DNA of 64,000 nt from contig JACONN010000002.1 in NCBI GenBank assembly GCA_014323675.1, forward strand, positions 1,780,001 through 1,844,000, written 5' to 3'. The translations under genes and the position numbers were made by a program. Below the pieces are notes generated by a model that saw nothing but the letters and a program-made list of their open reading frames with translations, had not been told where the DNA came from and ran no database searches. Source of the stretch: Hormoscilla sp. GM7CHS1pb. Lineage in GTDB: Bacteria; Cyanobacteriota; Cyanobacteriia; Cyanobacteriales; Desertifilaceae. Numbering within the stretch: the first letter of the stretch is position 1; each line of letters opens with the position of its first letter. Of the stretch, positions 1 through 9,189 are shown one piece after another.

Positions 1-303
1 CTTCGCCTCCTCTTGACCTATTACATGGTCGTCGAGGTAATTTTTAATCTCTTTCGGCTTAGGAATTTGATGCAACGATACATTTGCCGTACTTTTCCGC
101 CGCTTTGGAGCCGGTTGTTCTCGCCGCTGGGCCGACTGTCCTGCTGTCGAACTTGAATCAAACAGTTCCTCGTCTAAAATCTCGTTACACAGTTCCACGC
201 ACTCATCGCAAATATATACTCCCGGCCCAGCTATCAATTTGCGCACTTGCTCCTGAGACTTTCCACAAAAGGAACATTTTAGATGGGAGTCATACTTTGA
301 CAT
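1..303 (-). CDS. clpX: ATP-dependent Clp protease ATP-binding subunit ClpX (N-terminal 101 residues, runs off the window)
   Basis: ClpX is the AAA+ unfoldase that recognises substrates and feeds them to the ClpP chamber. Reading minus from the ATG at 303-301, the protein begins [17 protein letters not shown] and contains the paired CxxC motifs of the ClpX zinc-binding domain (CSFC near residue 10 and CDEC near residue 42). A basic linker follows, then the start of the AAA+ region (YLDDHVIGQ) at the window edge. The gene is too short to appear as a complete reading frame because it leaves the window at base 1. It starts about 10 bases after the clpP stop, so the two are co-transcribed, as in many bacteria. 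Confidence 0.95.
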   Translation of the reverse strand, partial: MSKYDSHLKCSFCGKSQEQVRKLIAGPGVYICDECVELCNEILDEELFDSSSTAGQSAQRREQPAPKRRKSTANVSLHQIPKPKEIKNYLDDHVIGQEEAK

Positions 304-313
304 ACTCTGCCTC

Positions 314-1006
314 TCATTTCACTACTGCGATCGGTTTGACCTTGTTTGGGCTATTTTGCCGGGAGATTACGCGATCTATGAGACCATAATTTTTGGCTTC
401 CTCTGCCGACATAAAGAAGTCGCGTTCCGTATCTGCTGCTATTTTTTCCAAGGGTTGACCCGTGTGTTCCGCTAGCAATTCATTCAGAGTCTGCTTATGA
501 TAGAGAATTTCTCTGGCTTGAATTTCTATGTCAACCGCTTGTCCTTGAGCCCCACCCAATGGCTGGTGAATCATGATCCGGGAATTCGGCAAAGACATGC
601 GCTTGCCTGGGCCCCCTGCCGTCAGCAGAAATGCGCCCATACTCGCAGCTAAACCATAACATATGGTCACCACATCTGGGCGAATTTGTTGCATCGTGTC
701 ATATATTGCCATCCCAGCCGTCACCGACCCTCCCGGGGAGTTGATGTACAACTGGATGTCTTTTTCTGGGTCTTCTGCTTCCAGGAACAGCAATTGGGCC
801 ACTAGGGAGTCAGCTACATTATCGTTCACCTGGGTTCCCAAAAAGACAATCCGCTCGCGTAATAGCCGCGAGTAGATATCAAAGGCCCTCTCTCCTCTAC
901 CGGACTGTTCGACTACCATCGGGATGACGCCCAAGGTATTCATAGAGTAGGCATCAAAGCGGAGCTTGCTTTCGGGCGAGTGATTTTTGGTTTGAGATAC
1001 AAGCAT
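314..1006 (-). CDS. clpP: ATP-dependent Clp protease proteolytic subunit ClpP
   Basis: Serine peptidase subunit that forms the proteolytic barrel of the Clp protease. The catalytic triad is visible: Ser122 in GLAASMGAF, His147 in RIMIHQP and Asp196 in TERDFFMS (numbered from the longest start). The reading frame is 230 codons, about 30 longer than typical ClpP. The family core begins around [16 protein letters not shown], so translation may start at the internal Met22 (MNTLGVIPM) instead of the upstream ATG. It sits between tig and clpX on the same strand, the classic tig-clpP-clpX order for protein quality control. Cyanobacteria carry several ClpP paralogues; this is the one paired with clpX. 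Confidence 0.95.
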   Translation of the reverse strand: MLVSQTKNHSPESKLRFDAYSMNTLGVIPMVVEQSGRGERAFDIYSRLLRERIVFLGTQVNDNVADSLVAQLLFLEAEDPEKDIQLYINSPGGSVTAGMAIYDTMQQIRPDVVTICYGLAASMGAFLLTAGGPGKRMSLPNSRIMIHQPLGGAQGQAVDIEIQAREILYHKQTLNELLAEHTGQPLEKIAADTERDFFMSAEEAKNYGLIDRVISRQNSPNKVKPIAVVK

Positions 1007-1012
1007 AAAGCC

Positions 1013-1055
1013 GTCAGTTGTCAGTTGTCAGTTATCAGTTGTCAGTTGTCAGTTG
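1013..1055. repeat. Short tandem heptamer repeat (GTCAGTT / AACTGAC)
   Basis: About six consecutive copies of the heptamer GTCAGTT, one with a single-base change, occupy the tig-clpP gap. Short tandemly repeated heptamers of this type are typical of filamentous cyanobacterial intergenic DNA. A related tract, based on ACAACTA/ACAACTG, precedes the kinase gene near 45.15 kb. Confidence 0.8.
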
Positions 1056-1182
1056 CCTAGTCTGTCTTTGCCCGTTCTGGTCAGCTAATACCATGCTCTC
1101 TGTAGACCATTATGACCTAATCTAGTGGGGTTTGGGGGAAAATCCCACAAAAATCTTACTCTGGGGACTCGAATGGGCCGAT

Positions 1183-2739
1183 CTACTCCATAGGTGCTTC
1201 GGGCCCTGTTGGAGAGCTTTCCTCTGCTGGTGCTGGATCTGCTAGTGCTGTCTCCTCGGGAACCCCTTCTGACTCCGAGGAGCCGCTCGCCTCTTGGGAG
1301 TCAGGCCCTGCTGGTGCTGTCTCCTCGGGAACCCCTTCCGACTCCGAGGAGCCGCTCGCCTCTTGGGAGTCTGGATCTGCTAGTGGTTGTAGGGTTCCTT
1401 CTGGGACCAGTTCTATCGTGCTATGTTCTTCTACCCAACCGAGGACTTTTTCTCGCACCAGGTCTATTTCGACCGCCTCTCTGAGTTTTTCTCGGTCAAA
1501 TATCTCCTTCTCCTGAGGGGAGTATTGAGCCAATATCTCTGTCATTTTCGCCTCTATGGCTTCTGGGGAGACAAAAATGGATTCCCGTTTGGCTATTTCC
1601 GTTACTGCTAGGTTGCGTTTAATCCGTGCGATCGCCTCGGGCTGTGAGTTCTGGCGCAGGTCGGTGACCATTTCTTTTGTCAACATCTTTTGCACGTCTA
1701 CCCCTTTGCTAGCCAGATCGTATACTGTCTGAGTCACCATTTCGTCAATCTCAGAGGATCTCGTACTTGCCGGAATTTCCACTTCCAGCTGCTCTACCAG
1801 GGCCTCCATGAGAGCTTGGGACTTATTAGCTGCTGTTTGACGTTCGGCCCGCTCTTTATATGTGCTTTCCAGATCGGCTCGCAATTCGGCTAGGGTTTCA
1901 AACTCACTAACTTCTGCCGCTAGTTCATCGTCTAATTCTGGCAACTCTTGTTCTTTAATCTCCTTGAGGGTAATGCTGAACACCGCTTGAATACCCCTCA
2001 AGTCCTTTTGAGGATAGTCTTCTGGGAACTGGAGCGGTACTTCTTTAGTTTCCCCCAGCTGCATGCCGACAATGCCTTCCACAAATCCGGGGATAAACCC
2101 TTCCGTTTTCAGTTCCAGTTCAAACTCGTCCGCTTTGGCTCCGGGAATCTCTGTTTCCTCTTCTTCCCCTTCTTCCCCTTCGGAAGACGATGTCTTCGCC
2201 ATCCGTCCGACAAAATCGATCACCGTGATGTCATCCATCTGGGCCGGACGGTCTTCTACTGGTATCAGAGTCGCTTGCTTGTGACGTTGCTCTTCCAATA
2301 TTCCATCTACTGTGGCGGGGTCGTACTTTACTTCCTCTACTTTTATGGTTAAGCCCGAGTACTGTTCGATTTGAATTTCTGGCGGTATGTCAACCGCCAG
2401 TTCGAATGTCAGCGGTTGTCCTGGCTTATACTCGCTGACTAATGCCTCGAACTCTGATACCAACTGGGGTTTGTCCAAAGCCTCTATCTTCTCTTGGGCG
2501 ATCGCCTCTGATGCCGCTTCTTCGATCAGCTTTTCCAGGGCCACTGCTTTCAGGTTCTGGGAGCCCAACCGCTGGATCAACACTTGACGGGGCACTTTTC
2601 CTTTCCGAAACCCAGGAATGTTTACCTTCCGCTTGTAATCTGCCAGCACCTGCTCGTAAGCCTGCTTGGACCTTTCCGGTGTTATTTCTATTTCCAGACC
2701 CATCTGGCTGTTTGGACGCTTTTCCTGGGTTACTTTCAT
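1183..2739 (-). CDS. tig: Trigger factor, ribosome-associated chaperone and prolyl isomerase
   Basis: Trigger factor binds the ribosome at the tunnel exit and shields nascent chains. The N-terminal ribosome-binding signature is present (IPGFRKGKVPR, residues about 42-52). It is followed by the FKBP-like PPIase domain (about 170-250, with the DxxxIDFVG and VPLQFPEDYP regions) and the helical C-terminal chaperone domain. At 518 residues it is longer than the usual 430-480. The excess is a low-complexity acidic tail (about 450-518) containing two near-identical 23-residue units beginning PDSQEASGSSESEG. The start ATG (MKVTQEK) is the normal one. It is the first gene of tig-clpP-clpX, transcribed away from asd. 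Confidence 0.95.
   Translation of the reverse strand: MKVTQEKRPNSQMGLEIEITPERSKQAYEQVLADYKRKVNIPGFRKGKVPRQVLIQRLGSQNLKAVALEKLIEEAASEAIAQEKIEALDKPQLVSEFEALVSEYKPGQPLTFELAVDIPPEIQIEQYSGLTIKVEEVKYDPATVDGILEEQRHKQATLIPVEDRPAQMDDITVIDFVGRMAKTSSSEGEEGEEEETEIPGAKADEFELELKTEGFIPGFVEGIVGMQLGETKEVPLQFPEDYPQKDLRGIQAVFSITLKEIKEQELPELDDELAAEVSEFETLAELRADLESTYKERAERQTAANKSQALMEALVEQLEVEIPASTRSSEIDEMVTQTVYDLASKGVDVQKMLTKEMVTDLRQNSQPEAIARIKRNLAVTEIAKRESIFVSPEAIEAKMTEILAQYSPQEKEIFDREKLREAVEIDLVREKVLGWVEEHSTIELVPEGTLQPLADPDSQEASGSSESEGVPEETAPAGPDSQEASGSSESEGVPEETALADPAPAEESSPTGPEAPME
1247..1384. repeat. 69-bp tandem repeat inside tig (two 23-codon units)
   Basis: Two adjacent copies with a period of exactly 69 bp, differing at a few bases, encode the acidic Ser/Glu-rich repeats of the trigger factor tail. 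The period is a multiple of three, so copy-number change would keep the frame. Confidence 0.9.
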
Positions 2740-3152
2740 TTGTTCTTGACCAATATTTCCTACTTGTTCTTCCTACTTGTTCGCAGTCGGCCCGAGCGCC
2801 CTAGCCTACCAGCAGCGCCCTAGACGCCTGCCGGTTGTGGCGCTGCTGCATGCAGTTGCCGATTGCTTTCCTATCATACAGTTCCTGTCCGCGAACGGTC
2901 CGCGGACGGCCCGAAAAATCGGGGCGGATACATCAGCCCGATAACTTTCAAGACCCTAAAACCCAGGCTGCCAGGCTAACTCAGGCCCTTTGCGCCTACG
3001 GAGCGATCCCCGCTACTGTGTTAACTTGCTATTAGTTAGATTAAGATAGATTACATCCGAGACCTGCTAGAATCTAAAAACTTATAGTTCGTTCATATTT
3101 TCGATTTTCGCCTTGTGCTCAAACTTAATACTTGTCTGTAGAAGGAGGGGCT
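2740..3152. other. Divergent intergenic region between tig and asd
   Basis: This roughly 400-bp gap separates divergently transcribed operons and must hold promoters for both. It contains a G+C-rich palindrome around GGTCCGCGGAC near 2897 and an A+T-rich stretch at 3020-3110. I see no gene or RNA in it. Confidence 0.6.
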
Positions 3153-4208
3153 TTGTCTATATATTACCGAGTAGCAATTTTAGGAGCGACGGGTGCAGTG
3201 GGCACCGAGTTAGTGGAATTATTGGCATCGCGAAAATTTCCCCTTGCAGATCTGAAGCTGCTAGCTTCACCGAGGAGTGCCGGTCGTTATATGAGGTTTC
3301 AGGACAGGGAAATAGAAGTGGAGGCGGTAGGAGATGGGTGTTTTGATGATGTGGATTTGGTGCTAGCTTCAGCAGGAGGTGCGATTTCAAGAACTTGGGC
3401 GCACAAAGCAGTAGCAGCTGGGGCAGTGGTGGTGGATAACTCTAGTGCTTTCCGTATGGATCCCCAAGTACCATTGGTAATTCCAGAAATTAACCCCCAA
3501 GCAGCGGCAAAACATCAGGGGATTATTGCCAACCCCAACTGCTCGACGATTTTGATGGCTGTTGCGGTCTGGCCTTTGCATCAGGTCCAACCGGTGGAGC
3601 GCTTGGTGGTGGCGACCTACCAATCGGCTAGCGGTGCCGGTGCGCGGGCGATGGAAGAGGTGAAAACTCAGGCCCAAGCGATCTTAAATGGTGAAGAACC
3701 CCAGGGGTCGGCGTTTCCCTATCCCTTGGCTTTTAATTTGTTCCTGCATAACTCCAAGTTGAACGATCGGGGGTATTGTGAGGAAGAAATGAAAATGGTG
3801 AATGAGACGCGGAAGATTTTTGGGGCACCGGAGATGAGAATAGCAGCAACTTGCGTGCGGGTGCCCGTACTCCGGGCCCATTCGGAAGCGGTGAATCTGG
3901 AATTTGCCCAGCCTTTTGATGTACAAGGGGCGCGGGAAATTATTAAAGCAGCACCAGGGGTGCGTCTGGTAGAAGATTGGCAGGCAAACTATTTCCCGAT
4001 GCCGATGGAGGCGACGGGTAAAGATGATGTATTGGTCGGTCGGATTCGTCAAGATATTTCTCATCCCTGTGGGTTGGATCTGTGGCTGAGTGGCGACCAA
4101 ATTCGGAAGGGGGCAGCTTTGAATGCCGTGCAAATTGCGGAGTTGTTGGTGGAAAACAATCTGCTAGGTAGTCCGAAAATGCTCGGCTTGGACTGCCGAG
4201 AGAGTTAG
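3153..4208 (+). CDS. asd: Aspartate-semialdehyde dehydrogenase
   Basis: Reduces aspartyl phosphate to aspartate semialdehyde, the branch point to lysine/diaminopimelate, threonine and methionine. The NADP-binding glycine motif GATGAVG lies at residues 11-17 and the catalytic cysteine is in NPNCST (Cys130). The open frame could begin at a TTG at 3132, but a strong Shine-Dalgarno (AGGAGGGG, 3143-3150) directly precedes the TTG at 3153, giving MSIYYRVAILGATG, which matches the family N-terminus. It is followed after 16 bases by dapA, so it is the first gene of a lysine-pathway operon that also includes rnj. Confidence 0.95.
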   Translation: MSIYYRVAILGATGAVGTELVELLASRKFPLADLKLLASPRSAGRYMRFQDREIEVEAVGDGCFDDVDLVLASAGGAISRTWAHKAVAAGAVVVDNSSAFRMDPQVPLVIPEINPQAAAKHQGIIANPNCSTILMAVAVWPLHQVQPVERLVVATYQSASGAGARAMEEVKTQAQAILNGEEPQGSAFPYPLAFNLFLHNSKLNDRGYCEEEMKMVNETRKIFGAPEMRIAATCVRVPVLRAHSEAVNLEFAQPFDVQGAREIIKAAPGVRLVEDWQANYFPMPMEATGKDDVLVGRIRQDISHPCGLDLWLSGDQIRKGAALNAVQIAELLVENNLLGSPKMLGLDCRES

Positions 4209-4224
4209 CAATGAGGAGTGAATT

Positions 4225-5112
4225 GTGAGAGAGTTTGGACGAGTGATAACTGCGATGGTGACGCCTTTCGCAGCAGATGGCAAGGTAGATTACGCTGTTG
4301 CTGAAAAGCTGGCATCCTGGTTAGTGGGAAACGGATCGGATAGTTTGGTGCTTTGCGGTACGACGGGTGAGTCTCCAACTTTAAGTTGGAATGAGGAACA
4401 CGAGTTGTTTCAGGTGGTCCAGAAGGCAGTGGCAGGTAAGGCTAAGGTGATCGCTGGCACGGGCTCGAATTCGACCTCGGAGGCGATCGCGGCTACGGAA
4501 AAAGCTGCTAAGCTAGGATTAGATGGTTCTTTGCAGGTGGTGCCTTATTACAATAAGCCGCCTCAAGAGGGGCTGTATCAGCATTTTCGGGCGATCGCAG
4601 ATAGTTGCCCTTCCTTGCCGATGATGCTCTACAATATACCCGGTCGGACCGGGACGAATATGCAACCAGAGACGATCGCGCGTCTGGCGGAAATAGATAA
4701 TATCGTAGCAATCAAGGAGGCGAGTGGTAATCTAGATTGGGTCAGTCAGATCCGATGTCTGACTCCACCGGAATTTGAGATCTACTCTGGGGATGATTCT
4801 CTCACTCTCCCGATAATAGCTGTGGGCGGAAAAGGGGTGGTCAGTGTTGCTGCTCATTTGGTAGGAAATCAGTTACAAGAGATGATTCAAGCTTTGGGGG
4901 CGGGTCAGACTCAAAAGGCGACTCAAATACATCTGCAACTTTTCCCTTTATTCAAAGCTTTGTTTACCACTACGAACCCTATTCCCGTTAAGGCGGCACT
5001 CAGACTGCAAGGTTGGGAGGTGGGTTCGACTCGTCTTCCCCTTGCAGAACCGCCAGAACATGTCAATCAAACCATAAAAAATGTTCTGACTGAATTAAAT
5101 TTACTCTCATAA
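4225..5112 (+). CDS. dapA: 4-hydroxy-tetrahydrodipicolinate synthase
   Basis: Condenses aspartate semialdehyde with pyruvate in the first committed step of lysine and diaminopimelate synthesis. Schiff-base Lys164 is in VAIKEASG, Tyr136 in LYNIPGRTG and the Thr pair in CGTTGES (46-47). These match the catalytic set of the DapA/N-acetylneuraminate lyase family. Length 295 is normal. Translation starts at GTG (MREFGRV), preceded by GAGGAG. It directly follows asd, which supplies its substrate. Confidence 0.96.
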   Translation: MREFGRVITAMVTPFAADGKVDYAVAEKLASWLVGNGSDSLVLCGTTGESPTLSWNEEHELFQVVQKAVAGKAKVIAGTGSNSTSEAIAATEKAAKLGLDGSLQVVPYYNKPPQEGLYQHFRAIADSCPSLPMMLYNIPGRTGTNMQPETIARLAEIDNIVAIKEASGNLDWVSQIRCLTPPEFEIYSGDDSLTLPIIAVGGKGVVSVAAHLVGNQLQEMIQALGAGQTQKATQIHLQLFPLFKALFTTTNPIPVKAALRLQGWEVGSTRLPLAEPPEHVNQTIKNVLTELNLLS

Positions 5113-5287
5113 GGTTTTGAGTACAACTTAATAGTTGGAATTGTCAATTGTAGATATTCAGTTGTAGGTAGTCCCCCAGTCCTACGCAACTAAAAACTAA
5201 CAATTGTCATGGGTTAGTCATTAGTCATCCGCAGACTAATGACACAGACTCCTAATGACTTAAAATAAATGAATGTAGAGGTAGTTT

Positions 5288-7087
5288 ATGACTAAAAACG
5301 GCTCGAAACCAAAACTAAAAATTATTCCCCTAGGAGGATTACACGAAATCGGCAAAAATACCTGCGTTTTTGAGTTTAATGAGGAAATTATGCTGCTGGA
5401 CGCGGGATTGGGTTTCCCGACTGAGGGAATGCATGGTGTCAATATCGTGTTGCCAGATATCAGCTATCTGCGAGAAAATCGTCACCGCATTCAGGGGATG
5501 ATCGTTACTCACGGTCATGAAGATCATATTGGCGGTATTCCCTATCACCTACGAGAGTTTGATATTCCAGTGATTTACGGTCCCCGCTTGGCAATGGCTT
5601 TGCTGGAGTATAAACTGGCAGAGGCGGGAGTGGCCGATCGCACGGAGTTGAGAACGGTAGGACCTCGGGATATGGTGCGCATTGGCAAGCATTTTTTGGT
5701 GGAGTTTATGCGCAATACTCACTCAATGGCGGATAGCTTTACGGTGGCGATACATACCCCTATTGGCGTGGTGATTCATACGGGGGATTTTAAGATCGAT
5801 CATACGCCAGTAGATGGGGAATATTTTGATTTTCATAGGTTGGCGGAACATGGGGAACAGGGCGTTCTCTGCTTGATGAGTGATTCGACGAACTCGGAAG
5901 TAGCGGGTTTCACTCCTAGTGAAAGTTCTGTTTATCCTAATCTGGATCGGGTGATTTCTCAAGCGCCGGGACGGGTGCTGGTAACGACGTTTGCTTCTTC
6001 GGTGCATCGGATTAATATCATTTTGCAGCTGGCCCAGAAGAATAACCGGTTGGTGTCGATCCTGGGACGATCGATGCTGAACGTGATTGCCCACGCACGC
6101 AATCTGGGTTATATCAAGTGCCCGGAGAGTTTACTGCAACCTTTACATGCTATACGCAGTCTGCCCGACGATCGAATATTGATTCTGACTACGGGTTCTC
6201 AAGGGGAACCTCTGTCGGCCATGACTAGGATCGCGAATAAATCTCACCGACAACTTAAAATCCGTAAGGGGGATACGGTGGTATTCTCGGCGAACCCGAT
6301 CCCGGGAAATACAATTTCGGTGGTGAACACGATTGATAAATTGATGAAGCTGGGTGCTAATGTGGTATATGGGCGAGATAAGGGGATTCATGTTTCCGGT
6401 CACGGCTGTCAGGAAGACCAAAAGTTGATGCTGGGTCTGACTCGCCCTAAGTTTTTCTTGCCAGTTCACGGCGAACATCGCATGCTGATTAAACATGCCC
6501 AAACTGCTCAAAGTCTGGGCATTCCCCAGGAAAATATGGTCATAGTTGATAATGGGGATGTGGTAGAATTGTCGGCAGATTCTATTCGCATCGCTAATAA
6601 GGTCTCTTCTGGTATTGTCTTGGTGGATAATGCGGGATTATTCCACGATCGCCTGCTGAAGGAACGCCAGCAACTGGCAGAAGATGGGGTGGTCACGATC
6701 GCGGCTACGATCGGTTGGGATGGAAAGTTAGTCGCTCAGCCTCAGTTACATCTGCGGGGTGTGGTCACTGACCTGGAAAGTACCCATTTACAAGCTTCCG
6801 TGACTCAGTCTATGGAAACTATCTTGCGCGATCGATTTTCGGAGTTCTCTTATTGCTTCGAGAATGGGGAGGTGGAAGTTGACTGGGAAAAACTCCAAGC
6901 TCAGTTAGAGACGACATTGGGTAAGCTTGTGCGACGCTTGCTGCAAAGTAAGCCTATGCTGGTCTTGTTACTCCAAAAACTATATTTTCCTGATGTCCCC
7001 CCAACTCTCCCCACTGTTGCGGAAACTGACAGTCCAGTGAAATCTCGACGCACTCGTACCCGTCCTACTGCTAAAGTCGCTTCTTAG
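5288..7087 (+). CDS. rnj: Ribonuclease J (metallo-beta-lactamase fold)
   Basis: Endo- and 5'-exoribonuclease for RNA decay and maturation. The zinc-binding motif HGHEDH (residues 75-80) opens the metallo-beta-lactamase domain, followed by a beta-CASP domain (GSQGEP and the later PVHGEHRM region) and a C-terminal domain. At 599 residues it is slightly longer than typical because of a basic tail rich in Arg/Thr (about 580-599). The asd-dapA-rnj order recurs in cyanobacteria. The gap after dapA (175 bp) contains imperfect heptamer-like repeats but no obvious terminator, so it may be read from the same transcript. Confidence 0.95.
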   Translation: MTKNGSKPKLKIIPLGGLHEIGKNTCVFEFNEEIMLLDAGLGFPTEGMHGVNIVLPDISYLRENRHRIQGMIVTHGHEDHIGGIPYHLREFDIPVIYGPRLAMALLEYKLAEAGVADRTELRTVGPRDMVRIGKHFLVEFMRNTHSMADSFTVAIHTPIGVVIHTGDFKIDHTPVDGEYFDFHRLAEHGEQGVLCLMSDSTNSEVAGFTPSESSVYPNLDRVISQAPGRVLVTTFASSVHRINIILQLAQKNNRLVSILGRSMLNVIAHARNLGYIKCPESLLQPLHAIRSLPDDRILILTTGSQGEPLSAMTRIANKSHRQLKIRKGDTVVFSANPIPGNTISVVNTIDKLMKLGANVVYGRDKGIHVSGHGCQEDQKLMLGLTRPKFFLPVHGEHRMLIKHAQTAQSLGIPQENMVIVDNGDVVELSADSIRIANKVSSGIVLVDNAGLFHDRLLKERQQLAEDGVVTIAATIGWDGKLVAQPQLHLRGVVTDLESTHLQASVTQSMETILRDRFSEFSYCFENGEVEVDWEKLQAQLETTLGKLVRRLLQSKPMLVLLLQKLYFPDVPPTLPTVAETDSPVKSRRTRTRPTAKVAS

Positions 7088-7097
7088 ATCGTAAGGC

Positions 7098-7162
7098 GTA
7101 GGATGGGCGGGCGTCTCGCTTGCCCGGGGTTCCGCGTAGGGCGGGCGTCTCGCCTGCCCTAC
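7098..7162. repeat. Dispersed element GCGGGCGTCTCGCCTGCCC, two copies
   Basis: Two adjacent copies of GTAGG-GCGGGCGTCTCGC-TGCCC lie between rnj and the next gene. Related copies are seen at about 20892-20957, 41858-41880 and 58193-58216, so this is a dispersed repeat family of the genome. Confidence 0.7.
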
Positions 7163-7207
7163 GCTGCCTCAGATGAGATGAAAAATGAAGCTAAGTAGGA
7201 TAAAATA

Positions 7208-7615
7208 ATGTCAGACGATCGGCGAATAGCGACAGCATTACTGCTGCTGAGACTGAGTGTATTTCTAGTCATGTTGGTTTGGACGCTAATTAAATTCGTG
7301 CAGCCCGAAAGAGCAGCTAGAATATTTGAGAAGTTCTACTTCCTGGGAGGGTTTGGCAACATTGCTATCTATGTGGTTGGTGTGGTACAACTGGCAATCA
7401 TTATCGGCTTTGCGATCGGCTTTCAAAAGCGATGGACTTACCTGGCGGTGTTGTTTCTCCATGCTGTTTCTACCTTTTCGAGCTACAAACAATACCTCGC
7501 ACCTTATCAAGATAGCAATATTCTCTTCTTCGCCGCCTGGCCTATGTTAGCTGCTTGCTTCACCCTTTACTACCTCCGAGACCTAGATACGAAGTGGGTT
7601 ATTTCTTCTCGATGA
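7208..7615 (+). CDS. Small integral membrane protein, DoxX-like
   Basis: A 135-residue protein with four predicted hydrophobic segments, at about 10-27, 49-68, 75-92 and 104-121. Its layout resembles DoxX-type membrane proteins: a first helix ending in WTLIKFVQPERA, then a glycine-containing second helix. I do not recognise a specific function. The ATG at 7208 gives a sensible start (MSDDRRIATALLLLRL). A strong hairpin follows at 7638-7670, so it is probably transcribed alone. Confidence 0.6.
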   Translation: MSDDRRIATALLLLRLSVFLVMLVWTLIKFVQPERAARIFEKFYFLGGFGNIAIYVVGVVQLAIIIGFAIGFQKRWTYLAVLFLHAVSTFSSYKQYLAPYQDSNILFFAAWPMLAACFTLYYLRDLDTKWVISSR

Positions 7616-7637
7616 ACTTAAGGGCGATATTGAATTA

Positions 7638-7670
7638 AGAAACCCGGTTTTTCTAAAAAACCGGGTTTCT
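7638..7670. terminator. Terminator-like hairpin after the DoxX-like gene
   Basis: Near-perfect stem, AGAAACCCGGTTTTT paired with AAAAACCGGGTTTCT, around a very short loop. The T-rich arms on both sides would allow it to act in either direction. It lies 23 bases after the upstream stop codon. Confidence 0.7.
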
Positions 7671-7752
7671 GCCGCAAAGTAAGATGCGGCGTTCTGATAA
7701 TCTGTGCTATAATGGGCGCAGGATGATTTTGGTCGAGAAAAGGAGAGATAAG

Positions 7753-8445
7753 GTGACAGTAGCAATAACTAAAACGGAAAAAAAGGTGGAAAAAAGGGCG
7801 GAAACAAAGGGCGATCGCATCCCCGTCCCCGCAGAACAACGGGTATTTTTCCAGAACATCAGTTGGCAAGGGTATGAGAAAATATTGGAGATAGTGGGAG
7901 ACGATCGTGCTGCCAGATTAACCTACGACAGAGGGACATTAGAAATTACCATGCCATCAGAAAAACATGAAAATACTACCAGAATGATTGAACAATTCAT
8001 CCGTAACTTAGTTTTTGAACTAGGGATGAAGGTAAAAACAATGGGTTCAACGACTCTGAATTATCCGGAGTTAGAAAAAGGGTCGGAACCAGATAATTGT
8101 TACTACATTCAGAATCAACCATTAGTAGCGGGCAAGGAAGTGGACTTGAAAACCGATCCTCCACCAGACTTAGTTGTGGAGGTGGATATCACTTATACCA
8201 ACATCGACAAACCTCGCCTGTATGCAGCAATGGGGGTTCCCGAGTTGTGGCGCTATAATGGGGAAGTGCTGCGGATTTATCAATTGCAGGACTCCCGATA
8301 TGTGGAAGTGGAAAATAGTCCGACTTTTCCCGACTGGGTGTCTAAAACAAAACTTTATGAGTTTCTGAAAGCGGCGATCGCGGATGAAATGGACGCAGAG
8401 AGAGATTTGAGAAGTTGGATTCAGCAGCAAGTCCGTAATGGTTGA
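7753..8445 (+). CDS. Uma2 family protein (PD-(D/E)XK-type, DUF820)
   Basis: Uma2 proteins are a very expanded cyanobacterial family with a restriction-endonuclease-like fold; their physiological role is largely unknown. The signature is clear: RLTYDRGTLEITMPS followed by PPDLVVEVDITYTNIDK and the LYAAMGVPELWRY segment, with Asp and Glu of the putative active site in PDLVVEVD. The frame is open from 7684, but the GTG at 7753 is preceded by a good Shine-Dalgarno (AAAGGAGAGA, 7738-7747) and gives MTVAITKTEKKVEKRAE. The C-terminus is complete. Confidence 0.85.
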   Translation: MTVAITKTEKKVEKRAETKGDRIPVPAEQRVFFQNISWQGYEKILEIVGDDRAARLTYDRGTLEITMPSEKHENTTRMIEQFIRNLVFELGMKVKTMGSTTLNYPELEKGSEPDNCYYIQNQPLVAGKEVDLKTDPPPDLVVEVDITYTNIDKPRLYAAMGVPELWRYNGEVLRIYQLQDSRYVEVENSPTFPDWVSKTKLYEFLKAAIADEMDAERDLRSWIQQQVRNG

Positions 8446-8591
8446 AATGTAATAGAATAGTATGGAAAAAATTTGTTTCATACTGAGGCCCGGGGGCGAT
8501 CGATCGCCCTCAAACATCAAGGGTCGCCTAGACACCGGTGGTTGCCCGTAGCGACAGAGAATTCAGATATACGGAGAAAATTAAGCAGAAA

Positions 8592-8984
8592 ATGCAGAAC
8601 TTAGACGTCAAAGATAAAGCCCGCAATGCCAAAACGGCCAAGGAATATCTTGAGCGAGTGTTAAATCAGCTACTAACTGATTATCAGACAACTTCATCAG
8701 AAAGACAGCAGCTAGCAGTATGGGAAGAGACTCAAGAGTTTACTATCTTAGGTGCGATCGAAATGTTTGCGACTGATATTCGAGGATATGCTTTTCAAGC
8801 TATTGCGGACGCTCGCTTAGAAGAAAATATTGTCGATAGTTTACATCAATTAAACATATTTGATATTCCGTATTTTGCAGATTGGTATTTTTCGATTGAA
8901 TTGCATTATCCACAGATAAAACGCTATGTAGAGAAATTGAACTATCTCCGTTTATTGGTAATAGAATATATCAAAAATTATTAA
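8592..8984 (+). CDS. Conserved-looking hypothetical protein
   Basis: I do not recognise this protein. The frame is open from a GTG at 8538, but the ATG at 8592 (MQNLDVKDKARNAK) with an upstream GGAG is the more natural start, giving about 131 residues. It is charged and mostly helical in appearance, with a C-terminal segment rich in Tyr, Leu and Ile, and has no membrane segment or signal peptide. It stands between two accessory genes of cyanobacterial families (Uma2 and DUF4058). Codon use and termination look gene-like. Confidence 0.5.
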   Translation: MQNLDVKDKARNAKTAKEYLERVLNQLLTDYQTTSSERQQLAVWEETQEFTILGAIEMFATDIRGYAFQAIADARLEENIVDSLHQLNIFDIPYFADWYFSIELHYPQIKRYVEKLNYLRLLVIEYIKNY

Positions 8985-9189
8985 ATATTAAGGGCGATAG
9001 CGATCTGGAGACAGCAGGAAAGCATTGGGCGATCGCCAGCTATTGTCAGAAACCGTGTTTTTCATGAAGCCAGCAAATAAATATCGGTATTTTCGCAAAA
9101 AGAAACCCGGTTTCTTGACCGACGAAGCTCTAGAGAATTTTCTCAGCATGGTATACAATATAAAAAGAGTCGATTGGGAGTAGCCCCCC

